Below, one piece after another: positions 34,095 through 46,269 of a DNA stretch of 64,000 nt (its first letter is position 1; each line of letters starts with the position of its first letter). Where the stretch lies: NCBI GenBank assembly GCA_036346395.1, contig CM070599.1, positions 7,245,232 through 7,309,231 of the forward strand, written 5' to 3'. Both the position numbers and the translations under genes were made by a program. The DNA comes from Hsuehochloa calcarea. Lineage: Eukaryota; Streptophyta; Magnoliopsida; Poales; Poaceae. A model generated the notes under the pieces. It saw only the letters and a list, made by a program, of their open reading frames with translations. It did no database searches and was not told the DNA's origin.

Positions 34095-34248
34095 ATTGAG
34101 GAGTCTCTGACCCTGTTTGTTTAGGTTTTTTATTTGGTTTATAAGAAAAAAAAAAAAAAAAGTCTAAGTCTAAACAAAGGGGTGGTTTTTTCATCCGGCT
34201 TATAAAAAGTTTAAGCCAGTTTAAGCCTAAAAGCCATAAGCCACGAGA

Positions 34249-34800
34249 TTGATGCTTTTTTTAGCTTTTACGGAATGGAATACTCATTTGCCACTGAAGT
34301 TCACTGAAATTACTCTCAAAATGCCATTGTATATAAATGCGAACCCTCTCGTTTTTTCATTCTTCCTCCTGTCCCCTCCTCCCACTCCCCCTCCTCCCCG
34401 ACACTCCCCACTGCCGCCACGCCCTCCCTCCCCACTGCGCCGCCCCTTCCTCCCACGACGCCGCCTCCCGTCCCCCCCCTCCTCCTCCCACTGCGCCGCT
34501 CCCCCCGTCCCCCCCCTCCCTCCTCCCACTGCCGCTCCCCCGTCCCCCGCCCCTCTGTGCCCTCCTCCCCCACACGCCGCCCTCCCTCCTCCTCCGGCCA
34601 GCGTAGCTCCCTCCGTCCCCGCCCCACTGCGCCGCCCCCTACACGGCCTCCTCCTCCCCCCCCAACGCTGCCGCCTCAGTGTGGAAGACGCTATCGCTTC
34701 CCTGACGACGACCCGCCACAACCCCAACATCGTCGCCGCCAAGTTCTTCGCGCCTCTAGTACTAAACTAACTCGTCCCTTTTCCTCCGAACTGATTCTTT
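34249..34800 (+). other. GC-rich leader-like sequence, no gene recognised
   Basis: TATATAAATGCGAACC at about 34329 is TATA-like and is followed by 400 bases of CCT/CCG-rich sequence. Frames on both strands (34249-34770, 34284-34742 and others) are simple Pro/Arg/Gly translations. It could be the 5' end of a captured gene. Confidence 0.4.
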
Positions 34801-35576
34801 TCTTACCGCACCTGCAGCCTCCTTTAGGTATAATTTAGTGCTCCATGGTGTATAGTTGATTGATCGAGACGAATAACATGCTGGAAGAAGATCTGATGCA
34901 ATTTCATTTCTTTATTAATTGGAAAAAATACTGGTAGTTTGCATACCAGTAGTTTGCAGGTGCTAGTCTTATCATTGTAGGCGTATTTATCCTCAGCAAA
35001 TCAAGCATTGAGAAGAAATCGAACTTTGATTAGAGAAAGTTGCTGCCAAATTAGTGTTAGCTGTGACATAAATTGAGTCAGCTTGTACTTTTGTATCTCT
35101 GGAAAGTTTGTCAATCCCAGTGCAATGCTAAATATTATCATAACTTAACCATTTGGATATCACAGTGTGTCAATTATGGTTTGCATCTTAAGTTAATATA
35201 TTTTGTAATTATTCAAGTAACTTCAGCTTGTCTACTAACTGGGACATCCATTAGCTGCCCCTCCAGTTTTGATTTGAAGGTGAGAGTATCCAAAATGTGG
35301 TAACATCATGTAGAAGGAGTATGCTGATCTCTCTGGTAAAAGTGACATCGCAGTTAATCCGATTTGTCTTGGCTCTGGCATTGTGGTAATGCTATCATGA
35401 ACAACATTTATAAAGTTGTGATCATTTCACTGATATGCATTTGAGACTTTTGATTGCATATATATTTGTCTTTGGATGTGTTAACTAAAAACTGATAGAG
35501 ACTATCCTTCTAAAATTATAGACTAGAATCTTTGATCAAAGTCAATATATTCTCAACCACTTGTTCTTTTCCTTGC

Positions 35577-35878
35577 AGTAACGCTGAAGGAATTTTGCCT
35601 TGCTGCTGTGGCTGATAATTTCACCAGCATTCAGAGAGACGGACCCTTAAATAGAAGCCCTGGAGGAAGCAGCCAAGCTGGAGAGGTCTTTCCAGGACTC
35701 GGCGACCACGGTGTCACCGGGCTCGGTTGGCGAGCCTCACGGACAAAGATCGACGACGGTCGAGGTAGTCTCTGAGAGAGAATTGGCTGATGCTAAGAAT
35801 GATCGTTCATTTGGGCTTGTTTCTGTTGATAGGAAAGAAATTGTCAGGGAAGAGCCACAGAACATGTTATTGAATTAG
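35577..35878 (+). pseudogene. Unidentified exon-like fragment
   Basis: An acceptor-like TTTTCCTTGCAG ends at 35579. One frame then reads TLKEFCLAAVADNFTSIQRD, and another, open from 35651 to a TAG at 35876-35878, reads EALEEAAKLERSFQDSATT and later VVSERELADAKNDRSFGLV. Hydrophilic codon choice and balanced composition look like real coding sequence, but I do not recognise the protein. It sits between the GC-rich leader and the PPR fragment and may be part of a captured gene. Confidence 0.35.
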
Positions 35879-36090
35879 ACTTGACTTATGTGCTTTGATT
35901 AGGCATAAACATTTTTTTCAGTAGCAAAGAGAGATCCCCGTGCAAAAATTGAGTCGGTGGTTGATGGTAAATGACAGTTATGGGCATTTAATGGTTACTA
36001 ATATTTTGAGTTGCATGGAGATAATCAGAATCAAGCTTAATATCAGTGTAAAACGCTATTTCAGTGTAAGGCTGCATGTATTTTTTGCTT

Positions 36091-36156
36091 TGTTGGCTTA
36101 CCAACAATGATATCAAGTTTCACTGTCCAAGGTGATGGAAGGAAAGCTATTGAGCT
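36091..36156 (+). pseudogene. PPR protein fragment, left piece
   Basis: The frame reads TMISSFTVQGDGRKAIEL, the typical end-to-start of a PLS-class pentatricopeptide repeat (MI-----G---A--LF). It runs into the Gypsy element at 36157. The right piece resumes at 49239 with the same codon phase after discounting the GAGCT duplication. Confidence 0.7.
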
Positions 36157-36928
36157 TGTCGGTGTATTAGAACCGATCTTACGTAAAGATTGTTTGATTC
36201 GGGGGGTCTCCTAGAGATGAGATCACGCAGAGTGGATTGACACGGGATGTTTAGACAGGTTCAGGCCTTCTCCGGAGAGAATAATAACCCTAATCCTGTG
36301 TGTATGGTATTCTTGATGATCAAGTAAAAGACTCAGACTATTACAGAGAATAGCACTCGTGTTTCTACTTGACTAGCTCTTGTTCGCTGTCTCTCCTATC
36401 CTTCTGATTGATGCCCTTATATAGTCGTGAAGAAGTAGCCGTTTTGTCCTGCGGGAGATGCGCCTAATTAATCCAGTAACGGGCGCATGATGGCAGTAAT
36501 TACCGGCGCCTCGGCTTCTTCACGCCGTCTGGCAATTATCTTCCAGAGATAATGGGGTAATTACACACCATTAATAAGCGAAATAATAGTGCGTGCAGAC
36601 CGTTCGGATTCCTTAATCAATTGGACCCACTCGCCTGTAGGTTTGATTATAAGATGGTCGTAGTTTACCTGGTCGTAGAAGGACTTACGACCAGGTAGCA
36701 GTCGTAGAAGGACTTACGACTATGTAATGGTCGTAGAAGGATTCACGACCATGATATAGTCGTAGCAAGACTTACGACTATGGGGGTGATTGTAGAAGAA
36801 CTTACAATTACTTGTTAGGCCTCTCCCTTATAGATATAAGGGTACTTCTGGGGACTATGTGACATCATATTTACCCATAATAAGAATTATAGATAAAAGA
36901 TAAAATGAGGATTATTAGATCCTCGTCA
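36157..36928 (-). repeat. 3' LTR of the Tat element
   Basis: 772 bp, TGTCGGTGTATTAG ... GATCCTCGTCA as read on the plus strand. Contains hairpin-forming GTCGTA...TACGAC units at about 36655-36815. Confidence 0.93.
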
Positions 36929-37366
36929 TCTAGCCCCCCAGCTTCAAGTGAAAGTAACTTACTTGGTAAAGGTTTCGTAAATGGACTTACGACCATGAGA
37001 ATGTCGTAGAATGATAGTCGAAGGAAAAACTCTTCGACATTTGAGTCTTTGCTTGACCAGAATTTGCTTGGTCAGAAGGTTGCTTACGACTATCAAAAGT
37101 CATAAAAACCCCTACGACCGTCCGGTGGTCGTAGTAGGGAATCGGAGAAAAACTCTTCCGATTGATACTTCCTTCGACTAGAAAGACTTGGTCAAGAATG
37201 TAATTTCGCTTGGAGGTGACAATACGCACCTATTTTTTCTCGAACGGACCATCTGGGGAATTGCAACCGTCTCTCATAGACTTGTCCGATGAAGCGGTTC
37301 CGGCGGTACAACCATCTCTCATAGACCTATAGCCGAGACGGTTTCCGGCGGCGAGATCGTCTTGAT

Positions 37367-37374
37367 TATAAAAA
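37367..37374 (+). promoter_or_regulatory. TATA-like box of the antisense gene
   Basis: TATAAAAA about 140 bases before the ATG at 37514. Just upstream, a ~45-bp unit containing TCTCTCATAGAC and GGCGG is repeated in tandem (about 37266 and 37308). Confidence 0.4.
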
Positions 37375-38454
37375 CTTACCAGGAGGTAGACTTGGATTTT
37401 TACCTTTCCCCCAAATCACTCCGCTGTTCTTCGAGCTCTTGCTTTCTCCATCCTCGACTAGGTTTCATCTTCTCCGCCGCCAACCCAAAAAAAACTTCTT
37501 GCTTCTGAGCGAAATGGCCAAGAGAGTTTCTGAATGGGAGGAATCGGAGATGGATGCGGCTAAGATCAAGATCTTGGTCGATGCCGGGAAGATTCCAGAG
37601 AAGGCTCTGGTGAAGTGGATTCCAGCTATCGGGCAGCACTGGCCATCGGGGGAAAATGGGCAAATTCCCGTCTTCCAAGCGTATTGTGAGTGCGGCCTTC
37701 GATTGCCTGCCCACCCTTTCTTACAATGAGTACTCGAACACTTTGGGGTGGAACCGTGAACTTAGGTCCTAATTCCATTACCATGTTGAGTGTGTTCGTG
37801 TATCTGCGCGAGGCGTGCACTGGGATTCCGTGGATCTCGAGTTTCAATATTATTATGGGATGGCTCGACAAACCGAATCGCCGGAAGTCTGCGATCAAGC
37901 TCCACGACTCAAGTCGAAGGAGTATATTCAGAGTTTCGCCCGGTCTTCGTGGCCGGGCTGGAGGAAGAGGTGGTTCTACTGGAAGGTCACCTCTGAAGAC
38001 AGCCTTTCTTTCGTGGGGAAGGCTGCTGAAAAGAAATCTTCATGGGACTCAACCTCGAAGATATCAATAGGATTAGCCCTTATATTCAAGCTATTAAGGA
38101 CTTGAAGGAAGAAGGGTCGACCGGATGGCATGTGGTGAAGGATTTCATCACACGCCTAATTAGTCCTCTGAAGAAACGAGCATCTCCTATGTGGAGGTAC
38201 TCGGGAGAGGAGACCCCACCGAGACTACGAGGAGGGTAAGCAATTGTCGACTTAGCTCTTCGCTTGGTCTTTCTCAACCTTGTCTAATATTTTTATCGGT
38301 TTACGCATCTTTCACAGCCGAGGTTGACTCAGTCGACTCATCTGTGAGAAGTCCCCGCCACTCCGAGGGGTTCCTCAAGTCATTGCGGCTTTGTCCGCAG
38401 ATGAAAGGATAGAGCGCCTAAAGGTAATCAAAAATCGATTCTTTCTTTAGGACT

Positions 38455-38575
38455 TTATAGTCGTAGAAGATACTTACGACTAATGGTGATCGTAGAATAT
38501 CTTACGATCAAGAAAAAGTCGAGAAAAACTTACGACTTGGTACTAGTCATAGAAAAACTTACGACTAATTAGTGA
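38455..38575. repeat. Hairpin-motif cluster in an intron of the antisense gene
   Basis: Four ~30-bp units of the type AGTCGTAGAAGATACTTACGACT, where GTCGTA and TACGAC are inverted. The same motif fills part of both LTRs. Confidence 0.8.
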
Positions 38576-40117
38576 TTCTTCTTTTCTGCTTTGCTTTACG
38601 TAAAGTAGGCATGGAAAATCGTCGGAGACGACGAAGAAGTCGCTCGATGACTATTGGCGCCGGGTTGTCGAAGACAAAGGCTCGGCTCCTCCTCAAGAGA
38701 CGTCGACTTGTAAAATCTGCCGATAAGGGGGAGCAAGCTCGAGCTCGGTCTTTCGACCGGACCCTCTACAAGGCTGCGGCAAATGTAGTTGTATCTGCCG
38801 AGGCCGCACCGTGGCCGGCCGAGGAGGTTGAAGCGCTTGAACCTCTTAAGCGCAAACCTCGCAAGGCTAAGGTACCCTTCTATTATGACACGGAATCTTT
38901 CGCAGTTGGGTCCCACTCCTAGTTTAATTAACAAATGGAAAGGGAGAACTGGAAAGATTTTATGTCTTTTATGAAGGATCTTTGCATCGGCAAACAACTC
39001 GCAATCGAGGGCGATCTTTATACGGAATGGTCGAGACTGATCTCGTCCATCCAGAAGATCAGGAAACCAGAGCTCTGGTTCCTGTTCAAACTCTACGACC
39101 AGACGTGGTCGTAGCTGAGCCAATTGTTGAACCTCGACCAGACGTGGTCGTGGAGAAGAAGAGGTCCTCCGTTGGGAGGATTGCTCCAAAATTCCTAGTT
39201 AAGACCAGGGTGCAGAGGTATGTGAAATGTACTAAAGCGTAAGAACGACATTTACCTTTTTCTTTTTCACAACCTGATTTGCTTTTCTTTATTTCAGTCC
39301 GACTCCTTCAGCCCCCGGGAATGCTTCTGCTGAGAAGTCCATTGCTATTCCTTCATTTACTAGAGAGGTATCAATGGAGGTGATCGAAGCATCACCCTTG
39401 GCCCAGGTGGCCGATGAAGTCGAGACTCCCAGAGTGACTCCCACATCTGCTGAAGTCGTAACTACGACCCTTGAAGTTCTGGTATTCTTCGTTGAGGTGG
39501 TCGCTCGACCACCGAGGTCGTAGAAACAACAGAGGCAACTGTGGAAGCCTCTGTCAAGGTGGTGACCACCTGCGACCGCCTGGGAAGGAAATCGTAGGAG
39601 GCGTTCCTTCCCCTACCCAAAGAGAAATCACAGAACCAGAAGGAGAAAATTTCAACTTCTGTGGTGACTTCTTTGGGCCTGCCTCCGTTGTAGGGTCTTC
39701 TGCTTACAGATCTCGTGACCGAGTCCCCCATCCCAAAGATATTCCTAATACGGAGAATACTTTTGATAACGAGCGCCTTGAGAAGGTGTGGTGGGACAAG
39801 GTCGCGAGGATAGATAAGTCGCAGAACCCTGACCTTGTATATTCGATGTTTGCTAGGGCGACTATGAATGTAAGTATCTTCAAAATACTTATATATGTGG
39901 CTTTCCTTCACTTCTCACTTTGTTCTCTTTTTGCGAAGCTCGAGCAAATTGTCGTTGTTGTCGGTGAGTATCATCGACAACTTTTAGAGCTAAGACAGGA
40001 GAAAGAACTACTCTGCACAGAGGCAGAGAGGTGGTAAGTCACTTATCATCCATAGTTGTTTTCGACTTAAATACTCGTATAATGTTTTACGAGAATAGTC
40101 ATGGAATAAACTCATGA

Positions 40118-40250
40118 CAAAGTACTAGTCGTAAAAAAGCTTACGACTACTTACGACCAGGTAGTGGTCGTAGAAAGACTTATAACCATATCGTAGTCGC
40201 AGAAAAACTTACGACTAGGTCAGTGGTCGTAGAAGTACTTACAACCATTC
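40118..40250. repeat. Hairpin-motif cluster in a second antisense intron
   Basis: Units TAGTCGTA...TTACGACTA and TGGTCGTAGAAAGACTTA repeat about every 30-35 bases inside the intron 40034-40284. Confidence 0.8.
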
Positions 40251-41639
40251 GGCTAATTTTTATCTCCGTCTCTGTCCTTTGTAGGTTAAACAGTGATTCG
40301 AAGACCTTAGCTGACTCGCTCGACTATGAAAAAGAGGAGTCGAGGAGGCTAAGGAATGAAGTATTAGTCCTCTCGGATAAACTTCGAGAGGTTGTCTCTG
40401 CATCTAAGAAATTGCAGGAAAAATAAACGATGAAGTCTTGAACTTAAGACTGCTTTTGAGTTTTAACCTTTACCTAACTCTCATTTCTTCTTCAGATAAA
40501 GAAAATGAGATGCGAAAGCTCCGGACTGAAGTTGGAGATAAAGCTTTGGTCATTCAGGAATTTTCCCGTATTACCACGAATAAGGATCAAGAACTCGAGG
40601 TTTTGAGAACTCAAGTAATAGGTAAGTAAATCTTTACCTGCTGTCCTTTTTGAGTATTTTCCCTTTTTTAATGCCAATTTCTTGTTCAGAAATTGCTGCC
40701 CAATTGAGAAGCCTCGAGGCTGAAATCCAAGCAAAGACCTTGATCTGCAATGAGTCCGTCCGCATTGCTAAGATGAATGCAGAGGACATCAGAGCATGGG
40801 AGAAAAAGCATGCTGAAACCGTTGCTTCCCATCGAGAAGAGGTCAAGAAATTGGATTCTCAATTAGTAGGTAAGAAGTGCTTTTACCTACAATTATCTTT
40901 GTGTTATCTTCCTCTAGAAGTATATTTTTGTTTGACCGATATTATTCTTTTCAGAACAAGTGGTCGAAAACAAGAAGCTTCGCGAGGCTTCGACTTGTAC
41001 CCAACAGGAGATGGAGTCGATGAAGACTAGTCTTCAAGGCAACATCACTCTCTGAACAATGTGCTTAGTGAGCTACATTCGAGGGAAAACTCCTCGAGAA
41101 GATACTCTAGTCCGCTCACACAAGTACTATTGGGGAACAAGTCGGAAAATTGCAAGAAATGGTGACCACTCAAGGCTAATCAAACTGAATCAATAAGGAG
41201 GCAATGAAGTCGCAGAAGTTACGCTTTAGCGAAACTTAAAGCTCAAGACCCCGCCTTAATGTTAAACCAATTGAAGCCGACTTCGATCGCTCAATCGAGG
41301 CAAGTCGTCTGATTGAGGAAATGCAATCATTGGTAAAAGGTGGCGAGGAAATGCAATAGGCTCTCCCCTTCGAGTAATCTTGTAACTACCTTGTAAGGCG
41401 CATAATTTTGTTGATGAGTAATATATGATCCGCCTCATTTCTCGAAAATCATCTTGTCGAGTAGTTAGTAACTCAAAAGATAATAAACGAATGAAAGACT
41501 AAGAATTGAAGTCAAATTAATAACTTTATCCTAGCCCCCGACTATTTGCTTAGATTGTTTAGACAATCTAAATAAATAGTGTTTAAAATGGGGTTTCTGA
41601 AAACAAAGAGAGGTTTATTTAACTTATAACTTTTGTTAC

Positions 41640-42230
41640 GGTTGTCAAGCACTGGTCGAAAAGAGTAGAAACGACTCGACACTATGAAGTTCCTTCTAGT
41701 GGGCGTGACCACGCAGAGAGGAAAGGCTTCGACTAGGTGATGTTCCCATCTCCGACTAGTTTAATCAAACCAAGAACAGCAACTTGAGTTAAAACAAACG
41801 CCTTAGAGGACTTTAGTCATTCGTTCGTCCTTTTTGGTGGACTTCGATAAGTCTTTTCCAGTAGCAAAAGTAGGAGACTGAGCGACACTAGGAAGTTTCC
41901 TTCTAGTGGCGGGACCACATGCAGAGAGGAAAGACTTCGACTAGGTGTGTCTCTTCCTTCGACCGCTTAAAACAAATCGAGTACACCAAAGGTGGTCGAA
42001 CAAATGTAAGAAAGTGCACTCTACTTAGAATATTTTTTGAATTTACTGAAAAAATAGACTAAGATTGAGAGAGTTGGCTTTGAGAACATTACGACTAGAT
42101 AGAACCCGAGCTCTTTGTATTGGCAGCAAAAATGAGTAACGAGTCGATGCTAGGAAATTCCTTCTAGTGGGCGTAACCACATACAGAGAGAGAAGTTTCA
42201 CCGGATGACGTTTCTCGCTGCCAAAGGTAA
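41640..42230. repeat. Three diverged tandem repeats between pol and the antisense gene
   Basis: TCCTTCTAGTGG recurs at 41691, 41898 and 42159, each followed by GACCAC or AACCAC and CAGAGAG. The period is about 207-261 bp. Tandem repeats in the 3' region are known for Tat/Ogre elements. Confidence 0.7.
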
Positions 42231-42479
42231 AGAAAACTGGGTGTTTTCATATCATAGTCGAAAGATTAAAAAAGCACTACTCAAAAAATAAGGCAAAAAG
42301 AGGTAGAAAGAACCTGGACTTTTATTGCCTGAGAAACCGGTCACACATAGAATTTGCGTAACTGGTCGATGTTCCAAGAGTTTGAGAGAACCTGTCCATC
42401 TTCCATTGCTAGTCGTGCAGAATTCTAGCCGAAAGTTACTTCGACCATTGTGTAAGGACCTTCCCATTTAGGGAAAGTT

Positions 42480-43410
42480 TATTCGATTAGACTTGGATTG
42501 GCGAGCCTCAATACTAAGTCACCTACAAGAAGGTCGCGAGGTTGGACCTTACGATTATAGTATCTCGCAGGGCTTGTTGGTAGACCGCCGAACGGATTAA
42601 GTCTAGGTTTCTCCTCTCTTCGAGTAGGTTAATGTCATCTGCCGGTTGTTCCCGGTCCGAGTTGTTGAAGGTTTCAACTCGTGTCGACCGCAATTTTAGC
42701 TCGAGGAAGCATGGCTTCGGCCCAAAACTAGAAAAATGGTGTTTCTCCTGTTGCTCGATCGGTGGTCGCATTTAACCGCCCATAATATGGAGGGTAATTC
42801 TTGTACCCAAGCCCCGAGCGCTAACAAGTCGGGTCGAAGACTCGAGTTTTAATTCCTCGCATTATTTGGCCGCTTGCACGCTCGACCGCCCCACCGCTTT
42901 GGGGATGTGCAATGTAAGCATAGCATAACTTGGTACCCAACTCGTCGCAAAATTCCTAAAATTTTGCACTTGCTAATTGTTTACCATTGTCCGTAATTAT
43001 CCGACTTAACTCCAAATCGACTAATTACGCTTCTCATCATGAACCTTTTGTCGCCTGTTGTTATCCCATTCATGAGTTCACTTCGATCCATTTTGTGAAC
43101 GTGTCAATAGCCACAAAAGGAATTCAAACCTCCCGGAGCTTTGGGAAACGGTCCTAGGATGTCAAGCCCCAGTGTCGCAAAAGGCCAAGAAAGAGGTATT
43201 GTTTGTAATGCTTGAGCCGGTTGGTGTATCTGCTACCATGGAATTGGCACTCGACACACTTTTAACCACCTCTATAGCATTGTGCAGTATCAGAGGCCAA
43301 GAAAAACCTTGTCGAAAGGCTTTACCAACCAATGTTCTCAGGAAGCATGCGTCCCACGATGCCACTGTATATCGTGAAGGAGTGTTATTCCTTCGCTTTG
43401 CGGAATGCAT
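42480..43410 (-). pseudogene. Integrase remnant of the Tat element
   Basis: The minus strand at 43410-43162 reads FLRTLVGKAFRQGFSWPLI and IEVVKS, the zinc-binding head of plant Gypsy integrases. The catalytic core is scrambled by indels. The end (42771-42523) reads LLEERRNLDLIRSAVYQQAL, matching the region after the core (L-E-R---A-IR-A-YQQ-L). It is inactive because no continuous frame joins these parts. The enzyme inserts retrotransposon DNA. Confidence 0.75.
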
Positions 43411-43639
43411 CGCATGAGTATCCCTTGGGTTCCTCGCTTATAGAGGACTCCTTCAACAAAAGTATACATTTTGGCTTTTCAGATAATCGATCGCCTCAAG
43501 ATCATCTTCTGCACGGAACCCTTGTAAAGATACTCGTAGATGGGAGTCATCCGTATCCTCGTAATCTAATGAGGCCATCTCAAGAGGAGGTGTCTCGGTT
43601 CTTCGACTGAGACGGTTTTTGGAGTTGCTCCAAGAAAAC

Positions 43640-44600
43640 TCCTTTTGGTACCGTGGATCGGGAAGAAGCCATCCGAGCAAGTTGGTCTCATGAGAAATTA
43701 TCCTTTCGAGGATAAATTGTACCTCAAACCTAAAAATGTTTTTCTAGCTTACGTGCTTGATAAGTACCGAGCCATTGTTGAGTTAGAGCACCGGTACTCT
43801 TTCCGATTTGATTCACGACTAGTTGAGAGTCTCCTCTCACGAGTAGTCGATTTAATTGAGAGTGCTTTCGCACTCGTATGCCGCCTAGCAAACCTTCGTA
43901 TCGCCACATTGTTAGTGGCCCGAAAGTTTAATTGTATGGCATACTTTAAGGTTTCTCCTTAGGAGATACCAGACCACCTAAGCCCCGAGCCACTTAAAGT
44001 AAGTGACCGTCAAAGTACATCATCCATCGGTCGTGGGAATCAGATCGGGATCCCGAACAGTTCAGATTTGTCCATTCGGCGACAAAGTCCGCCAAGATCC
44101 GGGATTTTATGGCCGTCGGGACACGAAATGGAGGTCGAACTCCTAAGTTCGATGACCATTTTGCCATGCGTCCCCATTGTTTCCTTATTATGGAGGATTG
44201 CTCCCAAAGGAAACTCGGGCAGCACTATTTTGTGCGCTGAAAATAATGTCGTAGTTTCCTCGAAGACATGAGGAGGGCATATAGAAGTTTTTGGACTGAG
44301 GGTAACGCCCCTTAGGCCCGTAAAACTTCGCCGACGAGTAAACCGGTCGTTATGCGTTTTCACGTTCTACGACCAAGATCGCGCTTGCCGCTTTGTGGCG
44401 TGGCGCCTAGGTAAATTAAGAGCGTCTCTTCCGGCTTTGGAGAAACCGCAGGAGCACTCGAAGATACCTCTTGACATCCTCAAAGGCGTTGTTTGCCTCG
44501 CTCGACCACTCAAAACCTTCATGTCTCCCGAGAAGTTTAAAGAAAGGTAGTCCTTTTCTCCTAGTCGTGCGATGAAACGACTTAAAGCCGCCATGCACCC
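43640..44600 (-). pseudogene. RNase H remnant and connection domain
   Basis: MAALSRFIARLGEK (44594) and EGFEWSSEANNAFEDVKRYL (in an overlapping frame) belong to the connection after the polymerase. Further on, pieces equivalent to WS-EL and AIKSRILADFVAEWT and, near 43990, a YFDG-like start of the RNase H fold are seen in different frames. Indels prevent any full-length product. Confidence 0.65.
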
Positions 44601-44699
44601 AAAGTGAGTTTCGGACTTCCTTTTTGTGTTTGGAGGTCGATCCGAGGATGGCCTTTATTTTTCAGATTTGCTTCGATTCCTCGCTCGGATACTAGGAAT

Positions 44700-45200
44700 C
44701 CAAGCAATTTTCTGAAGAAATTCCAAATACACACTTCTCGGATTAAGTTTTAAGCGGTGCCTTACGAGGTTGTCGAATGTTTCTTGTAGGTCGCTGATAT
44801 GATTAAGTCTCTTAATGCTTTTACGACTAGATCATCAACATAGGCTTCCAAATTCCGGCCTAATTGGGATGAAAAGTCGATTGCATTAAGCGTTGAAAAG
44901 AAGCACCGCATTTTTAGACCAAATGGCATTTTGATATAACAAAAGGTACCAAATGGAGTAATGAATGCGGTCTTTTCTTCATCGCTTAGAGACATATTGA
45001 TCCGTGATATCCGAATATGCATCTAAAAACTTAATATTTCACAACCCGCAGAGAATCAACTAGTGATCAATACGAGGTAAAGGGAAATCATCTTTTGGAC
45101 AAGCTTTATTAAGATCAAGAAAGTCTACGCACATACGCCATTTGCCGCTTGACTTTTTGACCATTACAGGGTTAGCCAACCACTCGGGTGGTTGACTTGT
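44700..45200 (-). pseudogene. Reverse transcriptase of the Tat element
   Basis: The minus strand reads KWRMCVDFLDLNKACPKDDF near 45150, TAFITPFGTFCYIKMPFGLK near 44950 and GRNLEAYVDDLVVK near 44845. The YVDD box is the polymerase active site, and its two aspartates are present. A stop follows PLPRIDH near 45063, and other indels break the frame. Confidence 0.88.
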
Positions 45201-45618
45201 CTTATAAAGCCCGCCTTAAGTAGCTTATCCAATTCGATTTAATAGCATCTCGTCGATCGAGGTAAATCTCCGTAATTTTTGTTTTACGGTACTTTATCGG
45301 CCGTAAAGCTAGCCTGTGCTCGATCACCTCCACGGGACTCGGGCATGTCGGATGCTTGCCACGCAAAGACATCCGTTAGCTCGGAGGAAGGTAATGAGAG
45401 CGCCTTCCTATTTGGGGTCGGAAGTCTCCCCAATGCGAGCAGTCTTGAGGGTTTCTCTGCGTCGGAGGAACCTCTTTGACTTGGTCGTTCGGCTTTGGTG
45501 CGACTTTGAGGCTTCGACTTGCTAGTCGGTCGACTTTCATCTCGAGTTGGTATTTGACCAACCATCTCGAGGATCGACGGCCGCACTATACGCCATCTTT
45601 TGTCACATTGAATTGTGA

Positions 45619-46194
45619 TCACTCCTTTGGGACTCGCATCTTAAGACATTGATACCCATAATGAGTAGCCATTAAGAATTTTGCCAAAGTTGGTCGTCCG
45701 AGTATGGCGTTATATGCCGTATCGAAATCGACCACATCAAAAGAGACTTTCTCTGTCCTGAAATTACTTGGTGAGCCAAATGTTAAAGGAAGAGAAACTT
45801 GGCCAATGGGTTTGGCCGAAGACCCCGGTACGATTCCATGAAAGGAATATCGTACCGGCCTTACCTTTGTCCTGGGTACTTGCATCTCGTCCAGGGCTTT
45901 AGTAAATAATATGTTCAAAGAACTGCCACCATCAACTAACACTCGATTGACCCGACAGTTGTTGATGGTGGGTTCGACCACAATCGGAAATCGACCTGAT
46001 CGACTCATAGTGATCGGGCAGTCGTCCTTCTCAAAAGAGATGGTAACTTCCGACCACTTCGGTAATTTATTGACGAGAGGAGTATGTATGGAATTTACCT
46101 CTCGTCCGGCAGCTTTAAGTTGTCGTTTGGAGTCGTATGCCGATGATCCTCCGTAGATATGCTCAACAGTATGTTGCGGATCTTGGAACGGCAT
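45619..46194 (-). pseudogene. Retroviral-type aspartic protease of the Tat element
   Basis: A 191-codon open frame holds NRVLVDGGSSLNILF with the catalytic DGGSS motif, followed by FHGIVPGSSAKPIGQVSLPL and FDTAYNAILGRPTLAKF. This arrangement is typical of Tat-lineage elements in grasses. The frame is open at this segment; the connection to gag and RT is interrupted. Confidence 0.88.
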
Positions 46195-46269
46195 CTCCTC
46201 ATCATCCGACGACTTTTGGCCACTCGTATGTCCTACCTGCTCGAGAGTAGGGAGTGGTGCTTTGCCGTT

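Larger units (their letters stand above)
37514..41055 (+). pseudogene. Antisense intron-rich gene, 'putative gypsy-type transposon' domain (PF04195-like) plus coiled coil
   Basis: Exon 1 starts at ATG 37514 (MAKRVSEWEES) and reads ALVKWIPAIGQHWPSGENG, CGLRLPAHPFL, LGPNSITMLSVFVYL and FQYYYGMA. This matches the pattern of the plant 'putative gypsy-type transposon' domain (LV-W-PA-G---P, F--GF-LP-HPF, L-PNS---I--FV-LCEA). Frameshifts near 37730, 37800 and 38040 break it. Introns with GT-AG ends: 38236-38317, 38424-~38608, 39218-39297, 39870-39938, 40034-40284, 40622-40689 and 40870-40954. Later exons (40285-41040) encode a long heptad-rich coiled coil. Additional antisense ORFs are known in Tat-lineage elements. 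Its role is unknown. Confidence 0.75.

Noticed and set aside
34284..34838. Cluster of long frames (173 and 152 codons)
   Set aside because: CCT/CCG-rich sequence open in several frames at once, with no domain.
38596..39189. 197-codon minus-strand frame in the Tat element
   Set aside because: It overlaps exons of the antisense gene and has no domain; a composition shadow.
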